Source of the DNA: Umboniibacter marinipuniceus
GTDB taxonomy: Bacteria > Pseudomonadota > Gammaproteobacteria > Pseudomonadales > DSM-25080
Direction of reading: 5' to 3'
Length of the DNA stretch: 64,000 bases
NCBI RefSeq assembly: GCF_003688415.1
Contig: NZ_REFJ01000001.1
Coordinates: 354,645-418,644 of the forward strand
Shown: positions 9,522 to 18,704 of the stretch, in pieces
Layout of the letters: each line of letters starts with the position of its first letter
Numbering within the stretch: position 1 is the first letter of the stretch
The notes under the pieces: model-generated
What the model was told of the DNA's origin: nothing
Seen by the model: only the letters and a program-made list of their open reading frames with translations
The model's database searches: none
Program-made: the position numbers and the translations under genes

Positions 9522-9605
9522 CGCTATCCGCTATCCGCTATCCGCTATCCGCTATCCGCTATCCGCTATCCGCTATCCGCTATCCGCTATCCGCTATCCG
9601 CTATC
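9522..9605. repeat. Twelve perfect tandem copies of a 7-bp repeat
   Basis: CGCTATC is repeated 12 times without a mismatch (84 bp), followed by a decayed copy (TGCTACC). It lies 79 bases after the DUF3581 stop and 286 bases before mmsA, outside any coding frame. Such perfect short repeats usually vary in copy number by slipped-strand mispairing. Confidence 0.97.
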
Positions 9606-9891
9606 TGCTACCCCAGTACCGGCAGATTTCTCTGCCTGTTGCATCAACGAGCCGTGCCACAATATTTCCATCCCTTCACTTCTAGGCGCCTCAATCGCTG
9701 CTTTGCCTTGCCCTATTAGCTACGATCATTCGATATCTGGTATATCTCAAGCTAAAACCTCGCAAAAATTTAAGTTTAATGGTTCAGTGTTAGCGATAAG
9801 CTAATAATTTAGAAATAAATATGCTTAAAATTCGCGCTATTCTATATTTAATATCTAAGTAAACGAAACTATAAGAATAAAGGAAGTTTTA
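9606..9891 (+). promoter_or_regulatory. Upstream region of the valine catabolism operon
   Basis: Gene-free and strongly AT-rich from 9760 onward. A small inverted repeat TTAGC-gataa-GCTAA lies at 9790-9804, and a -10-like TATATTTAAT lies near 9843-9852. A good ribosome site, AAGGAAG, precedes the mmsA ATG. The inverted repeat could be an operator but no known consensus is recognised. Confidence 0.4.
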
Positions 9892-11430
9892 ATGGCGATA
9901 TCTATACAAGAGCGTGTGTCTCAGGTTGCGGGCCTTATTCCCACTCAGGTCCCTCAGCTAATCAATGGTAGTTGGGTGAAATCCGCATCGCTGGTGTCTA
10001 TCCCCGTTACCAATCCAGCTACGCAAGCGGTACTGACAAACACTCCCTGCGCCACTCAAGATGAAATGGTAGCGGCGGTAGAATCGGCCCAGCGCGCCTT
10101 TGAGTCATGGAAAGATGTTCCCGTTCCACAACGCGCTCGTATGATGTTGAAGTACCAAGCGCTATTAAAGGAACACCACGATGAGCTTGCGACACTGCTT
10201 GCTATGGAGACTGGGAAAACCTTTGAAGATGCTAAGGGGGATGTTTGGCGAGGCATTGAAGTGGCTGAACACGCCTGTAATATTAGCTCGTTAATGATGG
10301 GCGAAACGGTAGGAAATGTTGCCCGTAACATTGACTGCTCGTCCTGGATCCAGCCGATGGGCGTTTTTGCTGGCATTACGCCATTTAATTTCCCCGCAAT
10401 GATTCCGCTGTGGATGTTTCCCATGGCAATCGCCTGCGGTAATACCTTCATTCTGAAGCCCTCGGAGCAGGACCCCTTAACACCAAATCGCCTCGCGGAG
10501 CTATTTCTAGAGGCCGGTTTCCCGAAGGATGTGCTGCAAGTCGTGCACGGCGCGAAAGAGCAGGTAGATTTTCTTCTTCATCACCCCGATATTGTTGGCG
10601 TTTCCTTTGTTGGTTCAGTTCCCGTGGGGCAGCATGTCTATCGCACTGCAACGGATAATCTGAAACGATGCCAGGCCTTTGCTGGGGCGAAGAATCATAT
10701 GGTGGTGATGCCCGATGCCGATAAACAGCAGGTCATTAATGCGTTGAAGGGGGCTGCCTGTGGTGCAGCTGGGCAGCGGTGTATGGCAATTTCGGTTGCG
10801 GTATTGGTTGGTGAAGCAGCGAATTGGGCCGACGAGATTGCAGCGGAATTGGCAACCCTGAAGCCGGGGCCGTTTACGGATGAGGAGGCCGACTTTGGGC
10901 CACTTATTTCACCGCAAGCGAGAGAACGAGTGACGGCTATTATTGAGCAGGCTAAAGAGGATGGTGCAAGCTGCCTAGTAGACGGCACTCAAGTTGAAGT
11001 GACGGATTATCCCAATGGGAATTGGGTTGGCGCTACCGTTTTCGCGAAGGTAACGCCGGAAATGGGGGTCTATCAGCAGGAGATATTTGGCCCAGTACTG
11101 TGCCTAGTTGAAGCGAACGATCTTAACGATGCGATAGCAATGATCAACCGCAACCCCTTCGGTAATGGTACCTCAATCTTTACCGGTAGTGGCTTTGCAG
11201 CACGAGACTTCCAGCATCGAATTAAAGTGGGTCAAGTGGGCGTAAACGTTCCAATTCCCGTGCCGTTGCCGTTCTTTTCGTTTACAGGCTGGCGCGGTTC
11301 GTTCTATGGTGATCAACATGCCTATGGAAAGCAGGCAGTTAGGTTCTATACGGAAACCAAGACGGTAACCTCGCGCTGGTTCGAGGCGGGTGAAAATGTT
11401 GATGCCAATATGACCATTGCACTGAAGTAA
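9892..11430 (+). CDS. mmsA: Methylmalonate-semialdehyde dehydrogenase (CoA-acylating)
   Basis: A 512-residue aldehyde dehydrogenase of the MmsA subfamily. It converts methylmalonate semialdehyde (valine) or malonate semialdehyde to propionyl-CoA or acetyl-CoA with NAD and CoA, releasing CO2. Seen: [23 protein letters not shown], the NAD-binding FVGSVPVG, the catalytic Cys in [14 protein letters not shown] and the family-typical [21 protein letters not shown]. The catalytic-site context GQRCMA separates this CoA-acylating group from ordinary ALDHs. AAGGAAG lies 7 bases before the ATG. First gene of the valine operon, 9 bases before an acyl-CoA dehydrogenase. Confidence 0.95.
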   Translation: MAISIQERVSQVAGLIPTQVPQLINGSWVKSASLVSIPVTNPATQAVLTNTPCATQDEMVAAVESAQRAFESWKDVPVPQRARMMLKYQALLKEHHDELATLLAMETGKTFEDAKGDVWRGIEVAEHACNISSLMMGETVGNVARNIDCSSWIQPMGVFAGITPFNFPAMIPLWMFPMAIACGNTFILKPSEQDPLTPNRLAELFLEAGFPKDVLQVVHGAKEQVDFLLHHPDIVGVSFVGSVPVGQHVYRTATDNLKRCQAFAGAKNHMVVMPDADKQQVINALKGAACGAAGQRCMAISVAVLVGEAANWADEIAAELATLKPGPFTDEEADFGPLISPQARERVTAIIEQAKEDGASCLVDGTQVEVTDYPNGNWVGATVFAKVTPEMGVYQQEIFGPVLCLVEANDLNDAIAMINRNPFGNGTSIFTGSGFAARDFQHRIKVGQVGVNVPIPVPLPFFSFTGWRGSFYGDQHAYGKQAVRFYTETKTVTSRWFEAGENVDANMTIALK

Positions 11431-11439
11431 GGAGCGCTC

Positions 11440-12603
11440 ATGGATTTTAGCTTATCAGATGACCAGCGTGCTTTTATGGACTTAGCGAATGACTTCGCTA
11501 ACGACCAACTGGCACCGTACGCCGCTGAGTGGGATCGAGACGCTCATTTTCCGGTGGCGGCGATTCGTCAAGCCGCAGAGTTAGGCTTTTGCGGTCTCTA
11601 TGCCCCAGAAGATATCGGCGGGTTAGCCTTATCGCGGCTCGATTCGCATTTAATATTCGAACAGCTATCGAAAGGCTGTACCGCCACCACCGCCTACTTA
11701 ACCATTCACAACATGGCTACTTGGATGTTGGGAACGTGGGGTACGGAGCAGGTTAAGGAAACATACGGCGAAGCAATGACTCGGGGCGAGTTACTAGGCT
11801 CCTATTGTTTGACTGAGCCGGGGGCTGGGAGCGATGCCGCATCACTGCGCACAAAGGCGACTAAGGTAGCCGGTGGCTATCAGTTGTCTGGGGCTAAAGT
11901 CTTTATCTCCGGAGCGGGCAGTACCGATGTATTGATTGTTATGGCGCGAACCGGAGAAGCTGGTGCGAGCGGTGTTAGTGCCTTCGTGGTGCCTGCTAAG
12001 AGCGAGGGAATTAGCTACGGCAAAAAAGAGGAAAAGATGGGCTGGAATTGCCAGCCTACTCGAATGATCACCTTCGATCAGGTATTCGTTCCTGCCGATC
12101 ATCTGTTGGGGCAAGAGGGCGATGGTTTTAAGTTCGCCATGAAGGGTTTGGACGGAGGGCGCATTAATATTGCAACCTGCTCACTAGGCACCGCTCAGGC
12201 GGCACTTGAGATCAGCCAGAAATACCTTCAAGAGCGCGAACAGTTTGGCAAGCCGATTGCCGCCAACCAAGCGCTGCAGTTTCGTTTAGCCGACATGGCA
12301 ACGGAGCTACTCGCGGCTAGACAGTTAGTCCGTTACGCCGCCGCCAAACTTGATGGTGGAGATGCGAATGCCGCTATGCATTGTGCTATGGCAAAGCGCT
12401 TTGCAACGGATGTAGGTTTCGAGGTCTGTAATCAGGCGCTTCAGCTCCATGGTGGATACGGTTATATTAAAGAATACCCGCTAGAACGAATGGTTCGCGA
12501 TACGCGGGTGCATCAGATTTTAGAAGGCACCAATGAGGTGATGCGCGTCATTATTTCGCGGCGCCTCTTTATGGATCAAGTTTGTGAGGGACTTCAGCTA
12601 TGA
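11440..12603 (+). CDS. Acyl-CoA dehydrogenase, probably isobutyryl-CoA dehydrogenase
   Basis: A complete 387-residue FAD enzyme. Motifs in order: N-terminal MDFSLSDDQRAFMDLA, LTEPGAGSDAAS, KVFISGAGSTDVLIVMART, DGGRINIATCSLGTAQAAL, QLHGGYGYIKEYPLERMVRD and HQILEGTNEVMRVIISRRL with the catalytic Glu. Between mmsA and mmsB the most likely substrate is isobutyryl-CoA (the ACAD8/IvdA role), giving methacrylyl-CoA. It overlaps the downstream hydratase gene by 4 bases (ATGA), indicating coupled translation. Closely related short-branched-chain enzymes cannot be excluded. Confidence 0.9.
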   Translation: MDFSLSDDQRAFMDLANDFANDQLAPYAAEWDRDAHFPVAAIRQAAELGFCGLYAPEDIGGLALSRLDSHLIFEQLSKGCTATTAYLTIHNMATWMLGTWGTEQVKETYGEAMTRGELLGSYCLTEPGAGSDAASLRTKATKVAGGYQLSGAKVFISGAGSTDVLIVMARTGEAGASGVSAFVVPAKSEGISYGKKEEKMGWNCQPTRMITFDQVFVPADHLLGQEGDGFKFAMKGLDGGRINIATCSLGTAQAALEISQKYLQEREQFGKPIAANQALQFRLADMATELLAARQLVRYAAAKLDGGDANAAMHCAMAKRFATDVGFEVCNQALQLHGGYGYIKEYPLERMVRDTRVHQILEGTNEVMRVIISRRLFMDQVCEGLQL

Positions 12604-13373
12604 GTGGCATCACCCTAGAAAAGCGAGGCTCAACGGCCCTGCTAACAATCAGCAACCCACCTGCGAATACTTGGACAGAAGCAAGTTTAAACAGCCTCGC
12701 AGAGTTGGTTGAGACACTAAATCATGACAAAGATATCTATGCCCTCGTATTAACGGGAGAAGGTGAAAAGTTTTTTTCGGCAGGCGCCGATCTAAATATG
12801 TTTGCCTCGGGTGATAAGGGCATCGCGGCTACGCTCGCCCATTGCTTTGGCAAGGCGTTTACGGCCTTGGCAAACTTCCGTGGCGTATCGATCGCAGCGA
12901 TTAATGGTTATGCCATGGGCGGAGGTCTAGAGGCGGCGATGGCCTGTGATATTCGCATCGCTGAATCGCAGGCTCAGGTGGCCTTGCCTGAAGCTAAGGT
13001 AGGTCTGCTCCCGTGTGGTTTGGGTACTCAGACACTAACGCGTATCGTAGGAGAGGCCTGGGCAAAGCGTATGATTCTCTGTGGCGAGCGACTTAACGCT
13101 GAAAAAGCGTTGGCCATTGGTTTAGTGGAAGAGGTTGTGGCGAAAGGTGAAGCGTTGGCCGCCGCCTTAGCGTTAGCGGAGCAGGTATCGGCGCAGAGCC
13201 CAACTTCGGTGGCAGCAAGCAAAGCGCTGATTCAGGCAACTCGTCATACCTCAATGCGCGACGCCTTATATCAGGAGCGCGAAGCCTTTGTTGAGCTTTT
13301 CGATTCAGCGGATACCACTGAAGGCGTAAACGCCTTTCTTGAAAAACGCGCACCCGAGTGGACGAATAGCTAA
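12600..13373 (+). CDS. Enoyl-CoA hydratase/isomerase (valine pathway)
   Basis: A 257-residue crotonase-fold protein. The oxyanion-hole segments are EKFFSAGADLNMF and INGYAMGGGLEAAMACDIRIA; LPEAKVGLLPCGLGTQ carries the catalytic-Glu region. In context it would hydrate methacrylyl-CoA to 3-hydroxyisobutyryl-CoA. No separate 3-hydroxyisobutyryl-CoA hydrolase gene is found in this operon or window, so that step must be encoded elsewhere or be covered by a relaxed enzyme. The start overlaps the acyl-CoA dehydrogenase stop. Confidence 0.88.
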   Translation: MSGITLEKRGSTALLTISNPPANTWTEASLNSLAELVETLNHDKDIYALVLTGEGEKFFSAGADLNMFASGDKGIAATLAHCFGKAFTALANFRGVSIAAINGYAMGGGLEAAMACDIRIAESQAQVALPEAKVGLLPCGLGTQTLTRIVGEAWAKRMILCGERLNAEKALAIGLVEEVVAKGEALAAALALAEQVSAQSPTSVAASKALIQATRHTSMRDALYQEREAFVELFDSADTTEGVNAFLEKRAPEWTNS

Positions 13374-13391
13374 ACACAAGGTAATTGAACC

Positions 13392-14300
13392 ATGAAAGTA
13401 TTGTTTGTCGGTATTGGTAACATGGGCCTTCCTATGGCGATTAACCTGCACAAGTCAGGCCAGCAGGTTGTTGCGGTGGACATGAGTAAAGCGTTACTCG
13501 CCAAGGCGGCGGATCAGGGTTTGGAAACCGCCGCGTCGGCACTGTCGGCGTTGGATGGTTGTGATGCCATTATCACGATGTTGCCGAGTGATGCAGCGGT
13601 GCAGTCCGTGTACTTAGACTCTGGATTGCTGGAGTCACTAGCGAAGGATACGCTGGTGGTGGATTGCTCAACGATTAGTGCCGAGGCGGCTAAAAATCTC
13701 CATAGCGCGGGTGAGGCGCTTGGTGTGAGTGTTGTTGATGCGCCAGTATCCGGCGGTACCGCGGGCGCCAAAGCGGGCACGTTGAGCTTTATCTGTGGTG
13801 GGAGTGAAGACGCTATTAAGCGCGCTACACCATTGCTTCAGGTTATGGGGGCGAACGTTTTCCACGCGGGCGCGGCAGGAGCGGGTCAAATCGCAAAGAT
13901 CGTTAATAATATGTTGCTGGCCGTACTCATGACCGGGACCTCCGAAGCGCTAAGTTTTGGGGTGGATAATGGCTTAGACCCAGCCGTACTCTCCGACATT
14001 ATGAAGGCGAGTTCAGGTAATAATTGGGTCTTGGAGAAGTATAATCCTTGGCCTGGCGTGATGGACGGTGTGCCGGCAGCCAACGGCTATCAGGGTGGCT
14101 TCGGGACCGCACTCATGCAAAAGGACTTGGGCTTGGCATTAGCGTTGGCTGCGCAATCTGGTTCCGAGACGCCTATGGGAAGGTGTGCTAGCGAACAGTA
14201 TGCGGCATTGGTTGCTGCACAGGAGTCGGCGTTAGGCGATGATTTCTCGGGGATAGTCCGTCACTATAGCGGCGAGCTTGATCAGTCAGAGGATAGCTAG
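13392..14300 (+). CDS. mmsB: 3-hydroxyisobutyrate dehydrogenase
   Basis: A 302-residue beta-hydroxyacid dehydrogenase. The N-terminal Rossmann motif GIGNMGLPMAINLHKSG binds NAD; VVDAPVSGGTAGAKAGTLSFICGG is the substrate-binding signature; and GQIAKIVNNMLL carries the catalytic Lys. It oxidises 3-hydroxyisobutyrate to methylmalonate semialdehyde, the substrate of MmsA encoded at the start of the same operon. It lies 18 bases after the hydratase gene. Its last 15 bases overlap the end of the convergent kinase gene, and no terminator is visible between them. Confidence 0.94.
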   Translation: MKVLFVGIGNMGLPMAINLHKSGQQVVAVDMSKALLAKAADQGLETAASALSALDGCDAIITMLPSDAAVQSVYLDSGLLESLAKDTLVVDCSTISAEAAKNLHSAGEALGVSVVDAPVSGGTAGAKAGTLSFICGGSEDAIKRATPLLQVMGANVFHAGAAGAGQIAKIVNNMLLAVLMTGTSEALSFGVDNGLDPAVLSDIMKASSGNNWVLEKYNPWPGVMDGVPAANGYQGGFGTALMQKDLGLALALAAQSGSETPMGRCASEQYAALVAAQESALGDDFSGIVRHYSGELDQSEDS

Positions 14301-15140
14301 CTGCATGAGTGAATGTAGAAGCTGTTGAGTGACGGAATTATCAATCTCGCTCAGCGGCTTTCTATAATCTTCTTGCCAGCTTGGTTGCTTAGCTAAGGCC
14401 CACAACAATCCAACCCATAAACTGAGCTCGTGTGCTGCCGCTAAGGCAGCTTGCTCGGTGTCGTTAAATTCTTCACCAATCGCCACTAAATATCTCTGAG
14501 CAAACGCGTTGAGCGACTCGTCAGCGTTAATGAAGCTATTCCAACTGCTACAGAGATCGAAGTAGGGGTGGTTGATACCGCTGTATTCAAAGTCGATAAG
14601 CCATAGCTGGCTACCGTCTTTGATGATGTTCCCGGCCACTAAATCATTATGGCACAAGCTATGACTTAGCTGACTCAGCGCAAGAGCATTGAGAAGTCTT
14701 TGAAAATGATCAATGAAGGGCTTAATCGGAAGTGCTAATTCGTCCAGGTACAGCTTGCTTCCCATAAGTAAATCTATCTTGGGACAAGATGCTGGTATCG
14801 GACTAGTATGAAGCTTAACGAGAAGCTGAATAAGCTCATTCGCTAACGGCACGCCTGCCGAATCAATCCATTTGGCAATACAGAATTGATGGTTGCTATC
14901 CCAATGGAAGAGCTCGGGCGCGAGATCGCGGTGCTGAAGTGTTAGCCAGACTTCGTGCTCAGCCTTTCTCGGTGTAGCCGCATCGCGAACCACGGACATC
15001 ATTCTAACGGCGAGCAATTGTTCGCCTACGCGTGCTTTAAACACTTGGTTAGCGGTGCCAGAAAGGCTGAACTCTACGCGGCATTGAGCCAGCGTAGGGT
15101 GAAGTTCGCTAAGCCCCTGCTGGAGAAAGGTGTCTGTCAT
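14286..15140 (-). CDS. APH/choline-kinase-fold small-molecule kinase (possible thiamine kinase)
   Basis: A 284-residue protein of the aminoglycoside phosphotransferase/choline kinase fold. The catalytic loop SLCHNDLVAGNII (HxDxxxxN) and the metal-binding LIDFEYSGINHPYFDL are intact, so it should be an active kinase. The gene overlaps the end of a PnuC-family transporter gene by 32 bases, which suggests it phosphorylates the imported compound: thiamine (ThiK-like) or nicotinamide riboside are the obvious candidates. Choline or another substrate remains possible. ATG 15140 is preferred over a TTG at 15167. Confidence 0.75.
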   Translation of the reverse strand: MTDTFLQQGLSELHPTLAQCRVEFSLSGTANQVFKARVGEQLLAVRMMSVVRDAATPRKAEHEVWLTLQHRDLAPELFHWDSNHQFCIAKWIDSAGVPLANELIQLLVKLHTSPIPASCPKIDLLMGSKLYLDELALPIKPFIDHFQRLLNALALSQLSHSLCHNDLVAGNIIKDGSQLWLIDFEYSGINHPYFDLCSSWNSFINADESLNAFAQRYLVAIGEEFNDTEQAALAAAHELSLWVGLLWALAKQPSWQEDYRKPLSEIDNSVTQQLLHSLMQLAIL

Positions 15141-15714
15141 CGTCTCGTTTCCAACTGTACCAACCAACGATTGCCATCACTGTATAGATCATCATCAGTA
15201 GACTGGTGATATAGAGGCCTTTTGCCTGATAAAGAAGGATGCTAGCAAGGTTAATGACAATCCAATACAGCCAGTTAGCGCGAATTTTCTGGGTAAGCAT
15301 CCAAGTGGCAAAGATAGCGAAAGTTGTGGTGGCGGCATCAAAGTAAGCCAACTCAGCGCTCAGCCAGCGTTCTGCGGTGTAACCCCATGCTAACGCCGCA
15401 AGCGTGCATGCTAAGATAGCAATGCTGTGCCACTGAAGAGAACGTTGTTCAGAGATGAAACTGGTTGCCTCTTGGCTACGCCAATTCCACCATCCCCAGG
15501 CTGCCATGACAAGGTAGTAGCCATTGAGTAGTGACTCCGACACTAATGAAACGTGCCAGAATAAGGCGGTATAAATTGCCGTAGAGATCGCCGCAGCGGG
15601 CCAACACCACTGACTTTTTTTGGCTGCAAGTACTACGTACGCCACCGCCAAAAAGAGCGCGATAAGCTCTGCTCCTTGCATCACGCCAAACTGCTGGATG
15701 AGTTCTTCAAGCAA
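15109..15714 (-). CDS. pnuC: PnuC-family vitamin transporter (NR/NMN or thiamine)
   Basis: A roughly 200-residue integral membrane protein with about seven hydrophobic segments. The motifs WCWPAAAISTAIYTALFW, GYYLVMAAWGWWNWR and NWLYWIVINLASILLYQAKGLYITSLLMMIYTVMAIVGWYSW are typical of PnuC/PnuT facilitators, which import nicotinamide riboside or thiamine and rely on a cytoplasmic kinase for trapping. A TTG start at 15714 is chosen because GAGGA lies 7 bases upstream and it gives a normal N-terminus; a GTG at 15765 lies inside a hairpin and an ATG at 15681 is a further option. It sits between ppnN and the kinase gene. Confidence 0.85.
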   Translation of the reverse strand: MLEELIQQFGVMQGAELIALFLAVAYVVLAAKKSQWCWPAAAISTAIYTALFWHVSLVSESLLNGYYLVMAAWGWWNWRSQEATSFISEQRSLQWHSIAILACTLAALAWGYTAERWLSAELAYFDAATTTFAIFATWMLTQKIRANWLYWIVINLASILLYQAKGLYITSLLMMIYTVMAIVGWYSWKRDDDRHLSPAGA

Positions 15715-15737
15715 CTGCCTATCCTCAAGTTTTAATG

Positions 15738-15766
15738 AGTGCTGATTGTACGAGTCAATCAGCACT
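15738..15766 (-). terminator. 11-bp perfect hairpin between ppnN and pnuC
   Basis: AGTGCTGATTG (15738-15748) and CAATCAGCACT (15756-15766) are exact reverse complements around a 7-nt loop, 19 bases after the ppnN stop on the minus strand. No strong T-run follows, so it may be a partial terminator or processing site within the operon rather than a full stop. Confidence 0.5.
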
Positions 15767-15785
15767 GAGGTAAAGCCCCTGCCGT

Positions 15786-17156
15786 TTAACTGCGAATCTC
15801 ATAGCAGGGGATGTAGTCGCCCGCTATTTTCATGCGCCCTTCCGCGACCATGCTTTGGAGTAGCTGGTCGATAGTATCCATGAGTGCCTGATCGCCGCTG
15901 AGTTGGAATGGACCGTGGTCTCTAACGGCGCGTATGCCGGCTTCTTTAATGTTTCCTGACACAACGCCGGAGAAGACACGTCGCAACTCGACAGCGAGCT
16001 CGTAGGGTTCACGGCTCAGATGCAGGTCCAGTTCTGCCATGGAGTCATGGGTGGCGATGAATGGCGTCTGCAGTGCCTCGGGAATATGAAGTCCCCAGTT
16101 ATAGGAGAAACTGTCATTTTGTTCACATCGGTAATCCATCACATTCGTAACGGCCTCGCGCATCTCACGTGCAATGGCTTCAGGATTACCAACAATGAGT
16201 TGGTAATGTTGGGCAATATCATCACCAAGTGCCTTGCGAAGGAAAGTATCCATCGCATCAAAGTAACCGCGACTCGACTCGCCCGCTGCGAAGATGAGCG
16301 GAAGCTGTAAGTTGGCATTCTTGGGGTGGAGTTTGAGAGCCAGGGCATAAAGAATTTCCTCGGCGGTACCAGGCCCGCCCGGGAAGACAATCAATCCATG
16401 GCCAACTCGGACAAACGCTTCGAGGCGCTTCTCAATATCCGGCATGATGACGAGTTCATTAACAATTGCGTTAGGTGGTTCAGCCGCAATAATCGAGTTT
16501 TCGGTTAGGCCGATGTAACGACGTGGTTCATGCTGTTGTTTAGCATGCCCAATTGCCGCTCCTTTCATGGGGGCTTTCATTGCACCGGGGCCGCACCCAG
16601 TGATAATGCCTAGGTTTCGGAGCCCAAGTTGATAGCCTACTCTTTTACAAAATTTATATTCTTCTGTGCCAATAGAGTGGCCACCCCAGCAGACGACTAA
16701 TCCGTGTTGCATACCAGTTCGGAGTACGCCGGCGTTGCGTACAACCCTATAGACACCATCACTCAACAGCTCACCAATATTCGTAGCGTTTTCGTTGAGA
16801 TCAAACTGATGGCGGACGTACAAGACATCCCGTAATACCGAGAAGAGTAACTTTCGAACCCCATGAATCATCTTGCCGTCTACAAAGGCATCGCCAGGCG
16901 CATTAATGAGGTGGAGGCGAATGCCACGGTCTTGGCGGACGAAATGAATCTCAAAGTCGGCAAATTCAGCCATGAGATCTTCCACTGAATCGGTTTGAGC
17001 GCCAGCATTGAGCACCGCCAGAGCACATTGGCGAAACAGTGTATAAATGGGGTGGTCGAACTTTGTTCTGGTTAACTCATCTACTTCCATTGCAGAGAGG
17101 TGTTCCAGCGTGCCCTCAGGGCTGACAATGGTGGAGGGTATTTTTTTTGTGGTCAT
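15786..17156 (-). CDS. ppnN: Nucleotide 5'-monophosphate nucleosidase PpnN (LOG family)
   Basis: A 456-residue protein collinear with E. coli PpnN/YgdH: an N-terminal DUF4478-like domain, a central Rossmann LOG domain and a C-terminal DUF3412-like extension. The nucleotide site is visible as VVCWGGHSIGTEEY, GIITGCGPGAMKAPMKGA and LIVFPGGPGTAEEILYAL (PGGxGTxxE). It hydrolyses purine and pyrimidine monophosphates to base plus ribose-5-phosphate, and in E. coli is stimulated by (p)ppGpp. The start at 17156 is set by AGGAG 7 bases upstream; an ATG 21 bases earlier has no such site. First gene of a ppnN-pnuC-kinase unit, divergent from glyA. Confidence 0.93.
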   Translation of the reverse strand: MTTKKIPSTIVSPEGTLEHLSAMEVDELTRTKFDHPIYTLFRQCALAVLNAGAQTDSVEDLMAEFADFEIHFVRQDRGIRLHLINAPGDAFVDGKMIHGVRKLLFSVLRDVLYVRHQFDLNENATNIGELLSDGVYRVVRNAGVLRTGMQHGLVVCWGGHSIGTEEYKFCKRVGYQLGLRNLGIITGCGPGAMKAPMKGAAIGHAKQQHEPRRYIGLTENSIIAAEPPNAIVNELVIMPDIEKRLEAFVRVGHGLIVFPGGPGTAEEILYALALKLHPKNANLQLPLIFAAGESSRGYFDAMDTFLRKALGDDIAQHYQLIVGNPEAIAREMREAVTNVMDYRCEQNDSFSYNWGLHIPEALQTPFIATHDSMAELDLHLSREPYELAVELRRVFSGVVSGNIKEAGIRAVRDHGPFQLSGDQALMDTIDQLLQSMVAEGRMKIAGDYIPCYEIRS

Positions 17157-17266
17157 ATTCACTCCTACTTTGTTCATTTAATTTGTTCAGTTTAGACTAA
17201 CGCCAACCTTCACTATACGTAGACTATGTGATAGTTTGTTTACGATACGAAACACGAGGAAACATT

Positions 17267-18532
17267 ATGTTTAAAAAGTCCATGTCTATCGCCGACTTCG
17301 ACCCTGAGCTATTTGCATCAATGGAGTCAGAGCGTGAGCGTCAAGAACATCACATTGAATTGATTGCTTCGGAAAACTACACCAGTCCACGTGTCATGGA
17401 GGCGCAGGGTTCTGTGCTGACCAACAAGTATGCTGAAGGTTACCCTCACAAACGCTACTACGGTGGTTGTGAGTTTGTTGATATTGCTGAAGATCTTGCT
17501 ATTAATCGTGCCAAGGAGTTGTTTGGTGCTGATTACGCGAACGTTCAGCCACACTCGGGTTCACAGGCAAACTCAGCCGTATTTCAGGCGCTGCTTAACG
17601 CCGGTGACACTGTACTGGGTATGAGCCTAGCTCATGGCGGTCACTTAACACACGGTTCTAGCGTTAACTTTTCCGGTAAGATCTACAACGCCGTGCAATA
17701 TGGTTTAAGCGAGGCGACTGGAGAAATAGATTACGCTGAGGTTGAAGCTTTAGCAATTGAGCACAAACCGAAGATGATTATCGCGGGCTTCTCGGCCTAT
17801 TCCGGAGTGGTTGATTGGGCTAAGTTCCGAGAGATTGCTGATAAGGTAGGTGCTTATCTCTTCGTTGACATGGCGCATGTGGCAGGATTAATTGCTGCCG
17901 GCCTTTATCCGAACCCAGTGCCATTCGCTGATGTGGTGACTACCACTACTCACAAAACGCTTCGCGGTCCACGTGGTGGGCTTATTCTGGCGCGTGCCAA
18001 TGCTGAACTTGAAAAGAAATTTAATTCAGCGGTATTCCCAGGTGGTCAAGGTGGCCCTCTTATGCACGTTATTGCCGGTAAGGCAGTTTGCTTTAAAGAA
18101 GCTATGGGCGATGACTACAAGGCGTATCAAAAGCAAGTCATGATCAACGCTAACGTTATGGCAACAACCATTCAGGAGCGCGGTATCAAGATTGTTTCCG
18201 GCGGCACGCAGAACCATTTGTTGTTGGTTGATCTGATTGGTAAAGCTTACACGGGTAAGGATGCTGACGCGGCGTTGGGTGAAGCTTTCATTACGGTGAA
18301 TAAGAACTCCGTACCGAATGACCCACGTTCGCCATTCGTTACTTCAGGTCTTCGTCTTGGTACACCAGCCATCACTACTCGTGGCTTCAAAGAGCAGGAA
18401 ACCGCTCAATTGAGTCACTGGATTGTTGATGTCTTAGACTCGTTAGAGCAGGGTACGTCCGAGACAGTTATCCCAGAAGTTCGCGAAAAAGTGAAAGCGC
18501 TGTGCGCGCAGTTCCCAGTCTACGCGGACTAA
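17267..18532 (+). CDS. glyA: Serine hydroxymethyltransferase
   Basis: A 421-residue PLP enzyme interconverting serine and glycine with transfer of a one-carbon unit to tetrahydrofolate; cytosolic dimer. Seen: [38 protein letters not shown], the PLP-Lys motif [18 protein letters not shown] and the C-terminal [17 protein letters not shown]. The ATG at 17267 follows GAGGAAA and gives the normal N-terminus; an upstream in-frame ATG at 17228 would add 13 unrelated residues. It is followed by a terminator-like hairpin and then nrdR. Confidence 0.97.
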   Translation: MFKKSMSIADFDPELFASMESERERQEHHIELIASENYTSPRVMEAQGSVLTNKYAEGYPHKRYYGGCEFVDIAEDLAINRAKELFGADYANVQPHSGSQANSAVFQALLNAGDTVLGMSLAHGGHLTHGSSVNFSGKIYNAVQYGLSEATGEIDYAEVEALAIEHKPKMIIAGFSAYSGVVDWAKFREIADKVGAYLFVDMAHVAGLIAAGLYPNPVPFADVVTTTTHKTLRGPRGGLILARANAELEKKFNSAVFPGGQGGPLMHVIAGKAVCFKEAMGDDYKAYQKQVMINANVMATTIQERGIKIVSGGTQNHLLLVDLIGKAYTGKDADAALGEAFITVNKNSVPNDPRSPFVTSGLRLGTPAITTRGFKEQETAQLSHWIVDVLDSLEQGTSETVIPEVREKVKALCAQFPVYAD

Positions 18533-18585
18533 TAACTGCCGATTACTGGTCGTTAGCGCTGCAAGCGTAGCGCTTAGAAACTCAT

Positions 18586-18620
18586 CAAACCCTGTCAGAA
18601 ATGATGGGGTTTGTTGTTGC
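18586..18620 (+). terminator. Terminator-like hairpin after glyA
   Basis: CAAACCC (18586-18592) pairs with GGGTTTG (18607-18613) across a 14-nt loop, then TTGTTGC. The U-tract is weak, so termination may be partial. It lies 54 bases after the glyA stop. Confidence 0.55.
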
Positions 18621-18704
18621 TGGGGCCAGCTTTTACGGGGCTTTGCCTGATTAAAATCTGTGCTACAATGCGCGCTGTTCTTTATAAATCGTTAGGGTAC
18701 ACAC

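Noticed and set aside
9522-9605. CRISPR array or REP element
   Set aside because: Seven-base unit with no spacers, no cas genes and no palindromic repeat; a simple tandem repeat.
15738-15766. TPP riboswitch upstream of the transporter-kinase pair
   Set aside because: Only a simple hairpin is present; the 20-odd base gap cannot hold a THI box.
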